Source: BPJU01 sp964425225
Lineage (GTDB): Bacteria; Planctomycetota; Planctomycetia; Pirellulales; Pirellulaceae
Reading direction: 5' to 3'
DNA length: 64,000 bases
Assembly: GCA_964425225.1 (NCBI GenBank)
Contig: CAYRMD010000001.1
Span: 86,015 to 150,014, forward strand
Positions 34,322 through 43,742 of the stretch are shown one piece after another. The translations under genes were made by a program, and so were the position numbers. The stretch's first letter is position 1. The number at the start of each line of letters is the position of its first letter. Under the pieces are notes generated by a model. It made no database searches. It was given only the letters and a program-made list of their open reading frames with translations, and was not told the DNA's origin.

Positions 34322-36571
34322 TCAGTGCCGATACATGAACTCGCGCGACGTCATGACCGCCCACACTACATCCTGCCATGCAGCATGCCTATCGGTCGAC
34401 TGAGCCAGCCATTCCAAGAGGGCAGTTTTTTCGTCGTCTCGGGGCGGGCGTGCCAATGCAGACCAATAGAGTTCTTCGAGCGACTGCGGATCGTGCGACG
34501 AATCGAGTGTCGCCCACCGGGCAATCCGAGGCGAACGCACCAGACGCTCGTGAAGCGGTTGGCCGGTTAACCACAATACCTGTTTGAGAGACAGTTCGTT
34601 GCTGCGTTCGCATTCGCACGCTAACAACCGATCGGGTTTCCCGAAAGCCCGCAAAAAGCGATCGTCTTCCGTGGGCCGCTGTTCCCGCTCGCGGACTCGC
34701 CGCACACCTCGCACTTGCCCGGCGCGCGTTCCCACCGGATAACCGGCAAAGCGCAAGGCAATGTCTAGCACCTGTGCCTGAAGGTCTAGAAGTTGCTCAG
34801 CCGTTAACCTTCGGACGATCGCCCGGGCAAACAGGCGGTTCTCTTCCGGTTGGAGTTCCAGCGGTGCAGCCGTTCGCTGATATGCTCGACTGAGTACAAT
34901 GCGTCGAACGAGCGATTTGAGACGGAACTGTTGGGCCACAAGATCGGCTGCCAAAGCATCCAATAACTCTGGGTGCGATGGCAGATTCGTCGCGCGAAAA
35001 TCGTCCACCGGCTCGACTAGCCCTTTGCCCATCATGTGATAAAAAACCCAGTTCGCGATGGTGCGAGCAAACCAAGGATTGTCCGGAGCCGTTAACCATT
35101 GAGCCACCGCGGTCAGACGGTCCACTTGCGACGGATCGATGAGCCGTTCGGTCCCCAATAACCGGGGCATCATTTCCTGGCCCGTGCGCGGATGCTTGAC
35201 CAGACCCTCGGGTTTAACTTTTACAATCTGTTCGCCTACGAACTCGTGCTGGTCAAACTTGTCGCGCCGATCGTTTTTAATGATTTCGTAGTCGATTCCT
35301 TCGAAACACGAAGCCCAGCCATAATAATCGTGTTGCGTCCATCGGTCGAACGGGTGGTTATGGCATCGAGCACACTGCAGGCGCACGCCCAAAAACAACC
35401 GGGCCACTGTCTCGGCTCGTACAAAGGGATCGCGGTGGGCTCGATAAAAATTCGCCGCGGGTACCTGGTAGGTACTACCACGAGCCGTAATGAGTTGCCG
35501 CACCATTTCATCGAGTGGCACGTCGGCTGCGATCGTATCGCGAAGCCACTCATAAAAGACGTCTACTCCTTGCGTGTCGAGAACTTTTTCCTCGTTACGC
35601 AAAAGATCCGACCACTTCAATGCCCAATGCTCTGCGAACTCCACCCGAGACAACAAACGATCCACCAGCCGTTGTCGCTTGTCGGGATGCGTATCGGCAC
35701 AGAACTCGCGTGCCTCTTCGGCTGTGGGCAGTAAACCAATCAAATCCAGGTAGACACGCCGAACGAACGTAGCGTCGTCACAGACGCCCGACGCCGGCAC
35801 ACCCAATAGAGCAAGCTTCCGATCTATCCACTGATCGATATAGTTACTCTGATCAAGTTCCGTGGATGCCAACGACGCGTCTTTCCGCCCATCGGCGTAC
35901 GGCACAAGTATGCGGACGGGAACTTGTTGATCCAAGAAACGCACAAGAAGTGTTGCTTCACCGAGCCCGGATACATGAACGCGGCCATCGGAATGAACAA
36001 CAATAGGTCCTTCCGCGTTCTCATATACGGCCAGAGCCGTCACATCCCTTGTGGTGCCATCGTCGAATCGGGCCTCGACATGCAACACCACCTGACTCTC
36101 ACCCGGATCTGCCATCCACTGTGACGGCTCGACTACTAATTGCTTGAGCTGGGGAACCGGCGTGCGAGGAGCTCCCGCTTTGATCCAATCATACAACGTT
36201 TGCCATGCCACCGAGCCAATAGCGAACCGCCGGCCGCCTTCGTGGGGCACTTGCATCGAAGGCTTAACCAACAGAAGACTTTCCTCCGGTCGTTGCCTAT
36301 TGATGCGCCGACCGCCTTCGCCGCGCACGATCGACTGATAATCAAAATCGGGATCCTCACCGCGCAGCGACAAACGAAAGCCGCCTTTCCCATGCTGATT
36401 ACCGTGGCAAGCACCCGAATTACAGCCGGCCTTAGATAAAACCGCCAGAACGTCAACGTCAAAAGATGGCTCAACGGCCATTGCCGGAACCAGCAACGCA
36501 AAGCAGCAATAACTGCTCGCCAGGATTCGACCGAGGATCGCTCGAATATCCATCTGCATTGTTGGCACCAT
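34322..36571 (-). CDS. Exported DUF1549/DUF1553 protein with CX4CH motif
   Basis: This protein of about 749 residues uses the ATG at 36569-36571 (AAGG upstream), which gives a signal peptide (LASSYCCFALLVPAMA). A GCNSGACHG motif near residue 55 is a CX4CH heme-type site with HGKGGFRLSLRGEDPDFDY after it. An Ig-like segment (about 160-250) is followed by DUF1549 (YLDLIGLLPTAEEAREF) and DUF1553 (about 480-740: RFDRWT-like CHNHPFDRWTQ, PDNPWFARTIANWVF, LTAEQLLDLQ). DUF1553 ends with ALARPPRDDEK. The family is planctomycete-specific and its biochemical role is unknown. It is the second gene of a minus-strand cluster, 237 bases after the DUF1501 gene at 36809. Confidence 0.87.
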   Translation of the reverse strand: MVPTMQMDIRAILGRILASSYCCFALLVPAMAVEPSFDVDVLAVLSKAGCNSGACHGNQHGKGGFRLSLRGEDPDFDYQSIVRGEGGRRINRQRPEESLLLVKPSMQVPHEGGRRFAIGSVAWQTLYDWIKAGAPRTPVPQLKQLVVEPSQWMADPGESQVVLHVEARFDDGTTRDVTALAVYENAEGPIVVHSDGRVHVSGLGEATLLVRFLDQQVPVRILVPYADGRKDASLASTELDQSNYIDQWIDRKLALLGVPASGVCDDATFVRRVYLDLIGLLPTAEEAREFCADTHPDKRQRLVDRLLSRVEFAEHWALKWSDLLRNEEKVLDTQGVDVFYEWLRDTIAADVPLDEMVRQLITARGSTYQVPAANFYRAHRDPFVRAETVARLFLGVRLQCARCHNHPFDRWTQHDYYGWASCFEGIDYEIIKNDRRDKFDQHEFVGEQIVKVKPEGLVKHPRTGQEMMPRLLGTERLIDPSQVDRLTAVAQWLTAPDNPWFARTIANWVFYHMMGKGLVEPVDDFRATNLPSHPELLDALAADLVAQQFRLKSLVRRIVLSRAYQRTAAPLELQPEENRLFARAIVRRLTAEQLLDLQAQVLDIALRFAGYPVGTRAGQVRGVRRVREREQRPTEDDRFLRAFGKPDRLLACECERSNELSLKQVLWLTGQPLHERLVRSPRIARWATLDSSHDPQSLEELYWSALARPPRDDEKTALLEWLAQSTDRHAAWQDVVWAVMTSREFMYRH

Positions 36572-36808
36572 GCCATGACTGGAATTGCCTTGGCTTGCTT
36601 CGGTACCAGTGTTCCGGCTAGCCGTGAAACTGCCGGCCAGTACCGTGCACACATGCCCCAGCCGTTCCATGCTCGTAGCTGCAAGCACGATTATACGGCG
36701 GACCAGTGCCTGTTGCAGCTCATAATCCAAAAAGCCTAACGGCCCCCCAACCCGCTACAGAAAATAAGGGTATCGCAGCTCCGATGGCTTCTCCACATTG
36801 AACTATTG

Positions 36809-38170
36809 CTAGATTAACTCGTGGATCGGTCTTACTTCAGGATCGACCGGGTATTGCGGACGCCCTCTGAGGTCAAACTCGCGGACGGATCGCAGATCGA
36901 TACCCATGTTGTAATAGAGCGTGGCCAGAATTTCTTGGAAGGTCACCGGCCGTTCGGTAGCGTATTCACCTAGGCGGTTTGTTGCACCGATAACCTGACC
37001 GGTTCGCATGCCCCCAGCGGCCAGCAACGCGCACGAAACTTGCGGCCAGTGGTCGCGCCCCGCATCCTTGTTGATCTTCGGCGTTCGGCCAAATTCACCC
37101 CAAACGACTACCGAAACGTCACGATCCAAACCGCGTTCGTGCAAGTCCTGCACAAGGGCCGATACGCACTGGTCCAGCATGGGCATATCCGAACGGGCTT
37201 GGCCAAAATTATTCCCATGCCAATCCCATCGGCTGTAGTTCAGCGAAACGACCCGCGCGCCGGCTTCAACTAAACGACGAGCAATCAAGAGATTCTCGTT
37301 CATCTTCGGCGCACCGTCATCCCGGAAGTTGGGACTTCCCTTGCCATAGCGTTCCACAATCCGAGGATCTTCCTTGGATAGATCCATCGCATCGGCCAAC
37401 TTCGATGAGGCTAAAATACCCAGCGCCTGTTGCGTAAAAGCGTCCAGTCCGTCCATCACGCCGGAACGGTCAATTTCGCGCCGTAACCGATCCAAAGACG
37501 TACGCAGTGCATCCCGGTCCTGCAATCGATCCAACGTAATACCCTGCAACACCATGTTGTCGGTCTTCGATACCTCGTTCCGGCCACCAACCAAACGAAA
37601 CGGCGCGTGAGCCATTCCCAAGAAGCCGCCGTCACCCGGATCGCCCCATGGCGCATGATCGGTTTTGTAAAACAGCGACAAGTGCGGTGGCACGCTCGCA
37701 TTGACCGGTCCCTGAAGCTTGCTGATCCATGCCCCAAAGGAAGGCCAACCGCCAGCCGGTTGATTGGCCGTATGTCGCCCAGTCAGAGTTTGAAATGCAT
37801 AATGATGACCCGTTGCGCCGACGACGCTCCGGATCGGCACAAATTTGTCCATCATGGACGCGATTCGTGGGAAGAGTTCACAAATTTCGATTCCCGGCAC
37901 GTTCGTCTTAATCGGCCGAAACTCACCTCGTATTTCCGCCGGCGCGTCAACTTTGATATCCCACATATCCTGATGGGGTGGTCCACCCGGCAAGAAAATG
38001 TTAATGATCGCTTTATGCGAGCGGCCTACGCCTGCCTGAGCTTCCAATCGCAACAGCTCCGGCAACGTTAGCCCACCTATCACCATGCCACCGATCTTCA
38101 AGAAATCGCGGCGAGATACCCCGTCGCAGAACCCGGATCGGCGTGTGGGCTTTCCGAGAATCGTCAACAT
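36809..38170 (-). CDS. DUF1501 family Tat-exported protein
   Basis: This 453-residue protein starts at the ATG at 38168-38170 with GGGAGG 6 bases upstream. A twin-arginine motif SRRDFLKIGG lies at about residues 19-28. Fold motifs are LPGGPPHQDMWD (about 60), YSRWDWHGNNF, VVVWGEFGRTPKINKDAGRDHWPQ (given here only as its landmark parts, EFGRTP and RDHWPQ). These are the putative metal-site residues of this alkaline-phosphatase-like family. A cytoplasmic-folded, Tat-exported hydrolase is likely. It precedes a DUF1549/1553 gene on the same strand, the usual partner arrangement in planctomycetes. It differs clearly from the second DUF1501 protein of the cluster. Confidence 0.92.
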   Translation of the reverse strand: MLTILGKPTRRSGFCDGVSRRDFLKIGGMVIGGLTLPELLRLEAQAGVGRSHKAIINIFLPGGPPHQDMWDIKVDAPAEIRGEFRPIKTNVPGIEICELFPRIASMMDKFVPIRSVVGATGHHYAFQTLTGRHTANQPAGGWPSFGAWISKLQGPVNASVPPHLSLFYKTDHAPWGDPGDGGFLGMAHAPFRLVGGRNEVSKTDNMVLQGITLDRLQDRDALRTSLDRLRREIDRSGVMDGLDAFTQQALGILASSKLADAMDLSKEDPRIVERYGKGSPNFRDDGAPKMNENLLIARRLVEAGARVVSLNYSRWDWHGNNFGQARSDMPMLDQCVSALVQDLHERGLDRDVSVVVWGEFGRTPKINKDAGRDHWPQVSCALLAAGGMRTGQVIGATNRLGEYATERPVTFQEILATLYYNMGIDLRSVREFDLRGRPQYPVDPEVRPIHELI

Positions 38171-38650
38171 GTTCGGCCTCCCTAATGTTGGTGGCAACGG
38201 CCTCGCTTTTTAATAGCCTATTTCCTTGCTCAAACAGCGCTCTTGCTTGTATCCTCGGATGACGCGGCTTATCGTATCAAGTTTTGTTTATTCATTCAAC
38301 TGTTACTTCGATGTTATATCATACCTTTGACTATATCTAATTACACATCTAGAAGTACGTCGACTAGCGGAGCTTGTCGTTAGCATCCCTGAATTCGGGT
38401 GTAGACTTTACAACAATGGGCGACGGTTGCTAGCTCATACCATCAGCACTTCGTCGATCCTTCGCGGATATTTGGGGGTGCGACGGTGTGTGCGGCTCGG
38501 TCTTAGGTGATCGCGGTTCGTATGTGTCTTGATGGTAGCTACGTAGCGTTTTCCGAGTAGCGCTGCATCCTAGATCCTGAGTTTTTAGCAGCAATCGCCG
38601 TTCCTTGCCGCAAGCGCCGCCAACTCGGTGAGCGTGGGTTACGTACGCTC

Positions 38651-38899
38651 TGTAGGGACGGGTTCCCAACCCACCCCAACCAACGAACGTGGCCCAATTT
38701 CTAAAACGCCGCTCCCTTATAGTCGTGGCCCGGATGATTCAACGCAAAGGCGCTAGGAGATTTAACGCAGAGGCGCAGGGAAAACGAATGAGGCAAATCT
38801 ATTGTCTCCTTGCGCCGTGGTGTTTATTACCCGATCGAAGGGCCGCTCCCTTACGGTCGCGGCTCTGTTGTGGTGCCGCTCCTTTACCGCCGCGGCTTT
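38651..38899. repeat. Cluster of short dispersed repeats
   Basis: It contains GGGTT-CCC-AACCC (38660-38672), an ACGCCGCTCCCTTATAGTCG copy (38706-38725, extending to 38733), two GCAAAGGCGC-type copies (38737-38756 and 38761-38780), a GGCCGCTCCCTTACGGTCGC copy (38841-38868) and its degenerate neighbour (38875-38899). The third and fifth are the reverse of the hairpin repeat at 31174-31205. Confidence 0.55.
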
Positions 38900-39060
38900 G
38901 AAAAGCGAGAGACTCATCGTACCCCTTTGCAGGAATCGACCCGTGGATCACGCGGCATTCTATTGCCCCACTTCGGAAGCGATAGGCCCAACCCGGGTTA
39001 TGCAAAAAGTTTCTTACCCCAAACGGGCAGCGGATCGTGTCAGCTCACTTATCTTTTCGC

Positions 39061-39077
39061 TATTGCGCCTCAGCGTC
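39061..39077. repeat. TATTGCGCCTCAGCGTC repeat copy
   Basis: This is the reverse complement of the GACGCTGAGGCGCAATA form of the GCAAAGGCGC family and lies opposite in orientation to the copies at 38737-38780. Confidence 0.5.
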
Positions 39078-39223
39078 CATGTGTTCGATCATTCATTATT
39101 TCAAACGCGACGCATGCACGAGCATCCGTAGCACCGGTGGGCTGTGCATCGTGATGCTGTGGGCAGCGCAGCGACCGTTGGGGTAGACTGTTGGTACGGC
39201 ATGGCAGTTTGGGGGGCAACGCT

Positions 39224-39931
39224 GTGAGTGCTGCATTGGTCCGATTGGAGAGCGTAAGCCGTGTTTACATGTTGGGACAAGTACCGCTTACCGTGTTGGA
39301 AGATGTAACGCTCGACGTCAAGCCGGGAGAACTTTTGGCGGTGCTTGGTCCAAGCGGATCCGGAAAGACCACCTTGCTCAATCTCATCGGAGGACTTGAC
39401 CGGCCCACGCGCGGGGCGATTTGGTTTAATGGGGAAAATTTGGCCGAAGCGTCGAACGGTCGGCTGACGCAATACCGCCGTCGCCACGTCGGTTATGTTT
39501 TTCAGTTTTACAACTTGGTGCCGACGCTAACAGCCGAGGAAAATGTCCAGGCGGCGGCCGAATTGGTCGAGCAGCCGCGAGACGTGCGATGGATACTCGA
39601 ACGGGTCGGTCTTTGGGAACGTCGCTGGCATTTCCCCGCCGAATTGAGCGGTGGTGAGCAGCAGCGGGTGGCGTTGGCTCGTGCGCTAGTCAAAAACCCA
39701 ACACTGGTTTTATGTGACGAGCCGACGGGGGCACTGGACTTGGCCACGGCTCGTCGCGTTCTACGGCTGTTGGTCGACCTACAGCAAGAGCTTCAACAAA
39801 CGGTGCTAATCATCACCCACAACACAGCGCTCAGTGGTATTGCCCAACGGATTGTGCAGATGAGTTCGGGCCGCATCCGCCATATCGAGCAGAATCGGCA
39901 TTTGGTCCCGCCTGAGGAGCTAGTTTGGTGA
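39224..39931 (+). CDS. ABC transporter ATP-binding protein (MacB/DevA type)
   Basis: This 235-residue ATPase drives the exporter encoded by the next two genes. Walker A GPSGSGKTT lies at residues 42-50, Q-loop in YVFQFYNLVPTLT (about 93), signature LSGGEQQRVALARAL (about 145) and Walker B LVLCDEPTGALD (about 167), with H-loop TH. FQFYNLVPTLT places it with MacB/LolD/DevA-type ATPases. The GTG at 39224 is the preferred start because six G lie 8 bases upstream; an upstream TTG lacks support. Its stop overlaps the permease start by 4 bases. Confidence 0.9.
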   Translation: MSAALVRLESVSRVYMLGQVPLTVLEDVTLDVKPGELLAVLGPSGSGKTTLLNLIGGLDRPTRGAIWFNGENLAEASNGRLTQYRRRHVGYVFQFYNLVPTLTAEENVQAAAELVEQPRDVRWILERVGLWERRWHFPAELSGGEQQRVALARALVKNPTLVLCDEPTGALDLATARRVLRLLVDLQQELQQTVLIITHNTALSGIAQRIVQMSSGRIRHIEQNRHLVPPEELVW

Positions 39932-42306
39932 AGAGTTTAGATCGCAAGTTGCGACGAGAAAGCGTTCGGTCTGCGCTGTTGCTCGGGGCCATTGCCGGAA
40001 TCGTTGCTGTGGGCAACACCTGTTTCGTGGCCATGCGATCGTCCTATAACAACCTGCGCCTCGCTCAGCAGGCATACTATCGGGCATGCCGCATGGCAGA
40101 TTTTTGGATCACCTTGCGCCGTGCGCCTCAAGCGGAGCTTGCGACGCGCATGAACGTTCCCGGTGTTCAAGAGTGGCAGGGCCGTATTGAAATCCCGGGA
40201 CGGTTGCTGCTGCCGCACGTACCCTTTCCGGTCAATGCACGTCTGATCTCGTGGGGAAGTTCGGAGACGGCGATGCTGAACCGACCATGGTTAAAGCGTG
40301 GCAGCGGTTTGAGCGGCATGCACGGGAACGAAGTTCTCATTAACGAAAAATTTGCCCGTGCCTATGGGATCCAACCTGGCGATCGGATCCGCGTCATCAG
40401 CCAGCGACGAGAATCGGAGTTGGTCGTAAGAGGCACCTTCATAAGCAGCGAGTTTACCTACGCTGTCGATGTTGGCCAGTTGGTTCCCGATCCGCGGCGT
40501 TTTGCCGTTTGCTTTGTCCCGCGTGAGTTGGCCGAGGAATTGGCCGACATGAAAGGTGCTGTCAATCAGGTGGTCGGAGTGCTCTCGCCAGACGGCAGCC
40601 AGGTTGCCGAGTCGGTAGTACGACTGCTCGAAGAGCGACTGGCCGAGTTTGGCGTGCTGGCGGCCGTGCCCCGCGGCCAGCAAAGCTCCCATCAAGTACT
40701 CGATAACGAAATTCAAGGTTTGCGTGCTTTCGCCTACGTGGTACCGACGATCTTCCTTGTTGCTGCTGCGTTAGTCCTACATGTTTTTTTGGGACGGCTC
40801 ATGCGCCAACAACGTACCGTATTAGGAACTTTGGCAGCTTTAGGCTATTCGAAATACGAATTGCTGAGGCATTACCTCGCCTTCGGCATGGTGGTTGGCC
40901 TTGCGGGAGCAACAGCGGGGAGTTGTTTCGGGCAGTTGGTATCCTGGGGATTAACGGTGGTTTATCGGTGGTATTTTGAATTCCCTAGATTGGAAGCCGG
41001 TTGGTATTTTTCGGTGCACATAACAGCGTTTCTCGCTGCTTTGGCGGCAGCGGCTTCGGGAAGCTACCGGGCGATAGACCAACTGCTGCGGCTTCGGCCA
41101 GCCGAAGCAATGCGCCCCGAACCGCCGTTTCGAGCTCGAAAACTCTGGTTAGAACGATGGCCGTGGCTTTGGTCGCGGTTGGACCTTGGCTGGCGGATCG
41201 TTTTGCGACACTTGGCGCGCCGCCCCGGACGCACCGCGACAACGATATTGGCTTCCACGGCGGGAGCTTCGTTTTTGGTTGCGGGCTTGATGTTTGTGTC
41301 GGCCCAGAACTATTTGCTCGACTTCCAATTCCGCCGCACTATGAAAAGCCATTTAGATTTCGTATTGCACGATCCCGGTCCTCGTGAAGCTTGGCAACGG
41401 CTTAGCCAACTACCGGATCTTGGCCATACTGAGCCTCAGTTCGCGTGGCCGTGTGTTTTTCGCCATGAGCATCGGCGGCGCTTGGGCACTCTAAGCTGCC
41501 TTTTCGATGGGGCGCAACTTACCGTTCCGCACGACCAGCATGGCCGCCCCATCCGCCTTCCTCATGCCGGCGTAGTGCTCACGCGGAAACTTGCCGAGTT
41601 GCTGGACGTTCGGGTGGGCGATCGATTGCATGTAGAACCGGTACGCGGTGAACGGCGAGTGCTCACCGTGCCGGTAGCTCAAGTAGCCGATAGTTACTTG
41701 GGGCTGTCTGCGTATGCTCGTCTTGATTACTTGCATGAACTTCTGCAAAGCGAGTTTGTAGTCGACACCGTACAGTCTCGCTGGCACGGCTCGTTACATA
41801 CGTCGTTTCAACTATGGGAGGCAATTGCCGAAATCCCACGCATACAAACGGTGCGTGTGCAACGAGAAACAGTGGATCAATTACGGCGTACGTTGTTGCA
41901 GAATCAATTCGTGTTCATCACCGTGCTCGTGCTTTTTTCCGGTGCTGTGCTGTTCGGGAATATCGTCAACGCCCAGTTCGTGAGCCTCCAAGAGCGAAAT
42001 CGCGAGGTGGCGATTCTGGCTGCCATGGGTTATGAGCTACCGTTGCTAGGCAGCACCTTCCTGCGCGAAGCGCTGCTGGTTAACTTAATTGCGGCCATTC
42101 TAGGTATCGCAGGAGGTTACTTTTTGACTTGGCTGACGGCACTCAGTTACGAAAGCGAATTCCTACGGTTGCCGGTGGTTTTACGCTCGTGGAATATAGG
42201 GATCGCCTGGTTGTTGACCATCGTGTTTACGGTGACTTCGTACGGAATCGTATTCCGGGCCTTGCGGCGATTAAATATCCGCGATGTGCTCTACATCAAA
42301 GAATAA
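39928..42306 (+). CDS. FtsX-like ABC permease, double domain
   Basis: This 792-residue inner membrane protein contains two FtsX-type modules in tandem. Hydrophobic segments lie near residues 17-40, 270-295, 320-345 and 365-385 in the first half, and near 435-455, 660-685, 710-735 and 755-780 in the second half. The periplasmic domains (about 45-260 and 465-655) are MacB_PCD-like; SKYELLRHYLAFG and AILAAMGYELPLLGSTFL are the cytoplasmic loops. The start GTG at 39928 shares bases with the ATPase stop, and GAGGAG lies upstream. The double-length permease could work with the ATPase as a single chain. Confidence 0.87.
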   Translation: MKSLDRKLRRESVRSALLLGAIAGIVAVGNTCFVAMRSSYNNLRLAQQAYYRACRMADFWITLRRAPQAELATRMNVPGVQEWQGRIEIPGRLLLPHVPFPVNARLISWGSSETAMLNRPWLKRGSGLSGMHGNEVLINEKFARAYGIQPGDRIRVISQRRESELVVRGTFISSEFTYAVDVGQLVPDPRRFAVCFVPRELAEELADMKGAVNQVVGVLSPDGSQVAESVVRLLEERLAEFGVLAAVPRGQQSSHQVLDNEIQGLRAFAYVVPTIFLVAAALVLHVFLGRLMRQQRTVLGTLAALGYSKYELLRHYLAFGMVVGLAGATAGSCFGQLVSWGLTVVYRWYFEFPRLEAGWYFSVHITAFLAALAAAASGSYRAIDQLLRLRPAEAMRPEPPFRARKLWLERWPWLWSRLDLGWRIVLRHLARRPGRTATTILASTAGASFLVAGLMFVSAQNYLLDFQFRRTMKSHLDFVLHDPGPREAWQRLSQLPDLGHTEPQFAWPCVFRHEHRRRLGTLSCLFDGAQLTVPHDQHGRPIRLPHAGVVLTRKLAELLDVRVGDRLHVEPVRGERRVLTVPVAQVADSYLGLSAYARLDYLHELLQSEFVVDTVQSRWHGSLHTSFQLWEAIAEIPRIQTVRVQRETVDQLRRTLLQNQFVFITVLVLFSGAVLFGNIVNAQFVSLQERNREVAILAAMGYELPLLGSTFLREALLVNLIAAILGIAGGYFLTWLTALSYESEFLRLPVVLRSWNIGIAWLLTIVFTVTSYGIVFRALRRLNIRDVLYIKE

Positions 42307-42353
42307 TCACCAGGCTGCCAGCGAATGTGGATCGTAGTACGGTTAAGTAAGCA

Positions 42354-43727
42354 ATGAAGCGCACGCTTATTTGGACAGGAGTGGTGGTGGTCATCGCTGT
42401 TTTGGGCGGTTTTTCTTTTTTTGTTCGAAGCGGTGTCCCGGTGTTGGTGGCCGAAGTAAAGCAGCGACCACTTCGCAGTTATGTCGACGAGCGTGCTCGA
42501 ACACGTATCGAGTACCAGTATGTCCTCACCATGCCCTTCCCCGGACGTATCGGCGCGATAACTTGCCAGCCAGGTGACTTGGTCGCTGCTGGTCAGAAGC
42601 TGGCCGAAGTGGTCGACATCGATCGAAAGCTCGACCTGGCGATAGCCCAAGCTGCGGTGGCTCGCTGGGAAGCCGCCTTGGCTGAGGCTTCCGATAGAGC
42701 TTTAGAAAAGCAACTCGAGCAACTAGCGTTGCACTGGGTATCCGCAGCCGAGGCGCTGGTGGAAGCCACCGAGCAACAGCAAAAGGCTCAAGCAAGGTGG
42801 CTGGATTATTACAGCCGCTTTGCAGCGCGCGTTGCCAAGCTGGCGCTGACTTCTGCTGAATCCGAAACCCAAAAGGATTTAGCCGAAACCCAGCGTGACG
42901 CGGCTGCTTTGCAACTTCTCCAACAACAAGCATGGTTGCGTGCCCAACAAGCGATTCTTGCTGCGAGCCAATTGCTTCCCGAAGCCGTGCGTGCCTACAC
43001 ACACCGAAGGCAGCTTCAGCAGAGTGTCGTCGAACGACAATTGGAAGAAGCTCGCTTGGCTTTGGAACAAGCGCAACTGCGTTGGCAGCGAGCTGTCATG
43101 ACCAGTCCCATCGATGGCGTGGTACTGGCCCGCTATCGTTCGAACGAACAGTTCGTCGCAGCCGGTACAGAATTGTTAACGATTGGCGATCTCAATCAAT
43201 TGGAAGTCGAAACTGACATTCTTTCCAGTTCGGCGGTGCTGGTTCGCCCATCTGATGCAGTCGAACTATACGGACCGACCGTGGGCCGCCCTCTAGGACA
43301 GGGTTGGAAAGGCCGCGTCCGGCGCGTCGAGCCCCAAGCATTCACCAAGACGAGCGCTTTAGGAGTGGAAGAGCAGCGGACACGTATCATTATCGCATTT
43401 GACGACCTAGCGGCTGTCCGCCGCGAGGTGCCCTCGCTGGGATTCGGTTTCGAACTTCGCGCGCGCATCTACACCAGTCCGCCAGCCGATCGACTCGCCA
43501 TTCCCCGGTCGGCACTCTTCCGCGATGACCAAGGTCAGTGGTCCGTATTCGTCGTCGAACGGGGCCGGGCGCGTGCGCGACGCGTGCAACTGGGACTAAC
43601 AAACGATCTATGGGCCGAGGTGACCGAGGGATTGGCTCCCGGCAACCGAGTAATCGTAGCTCCGGACGGCCAAATCCGGGACGGTACAGCAGTTGAGAGC
43701 GTTCCGTTTTCGAGTTTTTCCGAATAA
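42354..43727 (+). CDS. HlyD/RND-type periplasmic adaptor protein
   Basis: This 457-residue protein has an N-terminal membrane anchor (residues 5-26), a lipoyl/barrel-sandwich part split into two (PGRIGAITCQPGDLVAAGQKLAEV near 65 and TSPIDGVVLARYRSNEQFVAAGTELL near 245, each shown by its landmarks), a long alpha-helical hairpin (about 95-235, rich in Gln, Ala and Leu) and beta-barrel and membrane-proximal domains to the end (AIPRSALFRDD). It should link the ABC permease to an outer-membrane factor. No TolC-like gene is in the window. It follows the permease gene by 47 bases. Confidence 0.88.
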   Translation: MKRTLIWTGVVVVIAVLGGFSFFVRSGVPVLVAEVKQRPLRSYVDERARTRIEYQYVLTMPFPGRIGAITCQPGDLVAAGQKLAEVVDIDRKLDLAIAQAAVARWEAALAEASDRALEKQLEQLALHWVSAAEALVEATEQQQKAQARWLDYYSRFAARVAKLALTSAESETQKDLAETQRDAAALQLLQQQAWLRAQQAILAASQLLPEAVRAYTHRRQLQQSVVERQLEEARLALEQAQLRWQRAVMTSPIDGVVLARYRSNEQFVAAGTELLTIGDLNQLEVETDILSSSAVLVRPSDAVELYGPTVGRPLGQGWKGRVRRVEPQAFTKTSALGVEEQRTRIIIAFDDLAAVRREVPSLGFGFELRARIYTSPPADRLAIPRSALFRDDQGQWSVFVVERGRARARRVQLGLTNDLWAEVTEGLAPGNRVIVAPDGQIRDGTAVESVPFSSFSE

Positions 43728-43742
43728 ACGCGAGTCAGCATT

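Larger units (their letters stand above)
38171..39223. other. 1.05-kb gene-free gap, AT-rich edge and repeats
   Basis: The left third (about 38230-38360) is AT-rich and may hold the promoter of the DUF1501 cluster. From 38650 to 39080 the gap holds at least six short repeats of two or three families. Frames at 38430-38669 and 38802-39154 pass through repeats and have no domain. The promoter of the ABC exporter should lie near 39150-39220. Confidence 0.5.

Noticed and set aside
38651..38899. Possible CRISPR array because several short repeats lie close together
   Set aside because: Repeat units differ in sequence and orientation, spacers are irregular and no cas gene is present.
38802..39154. 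Two overlapping plus-strand frames of about 110 codons
   Set aside because: Both translate the repeat cluster in different frames.
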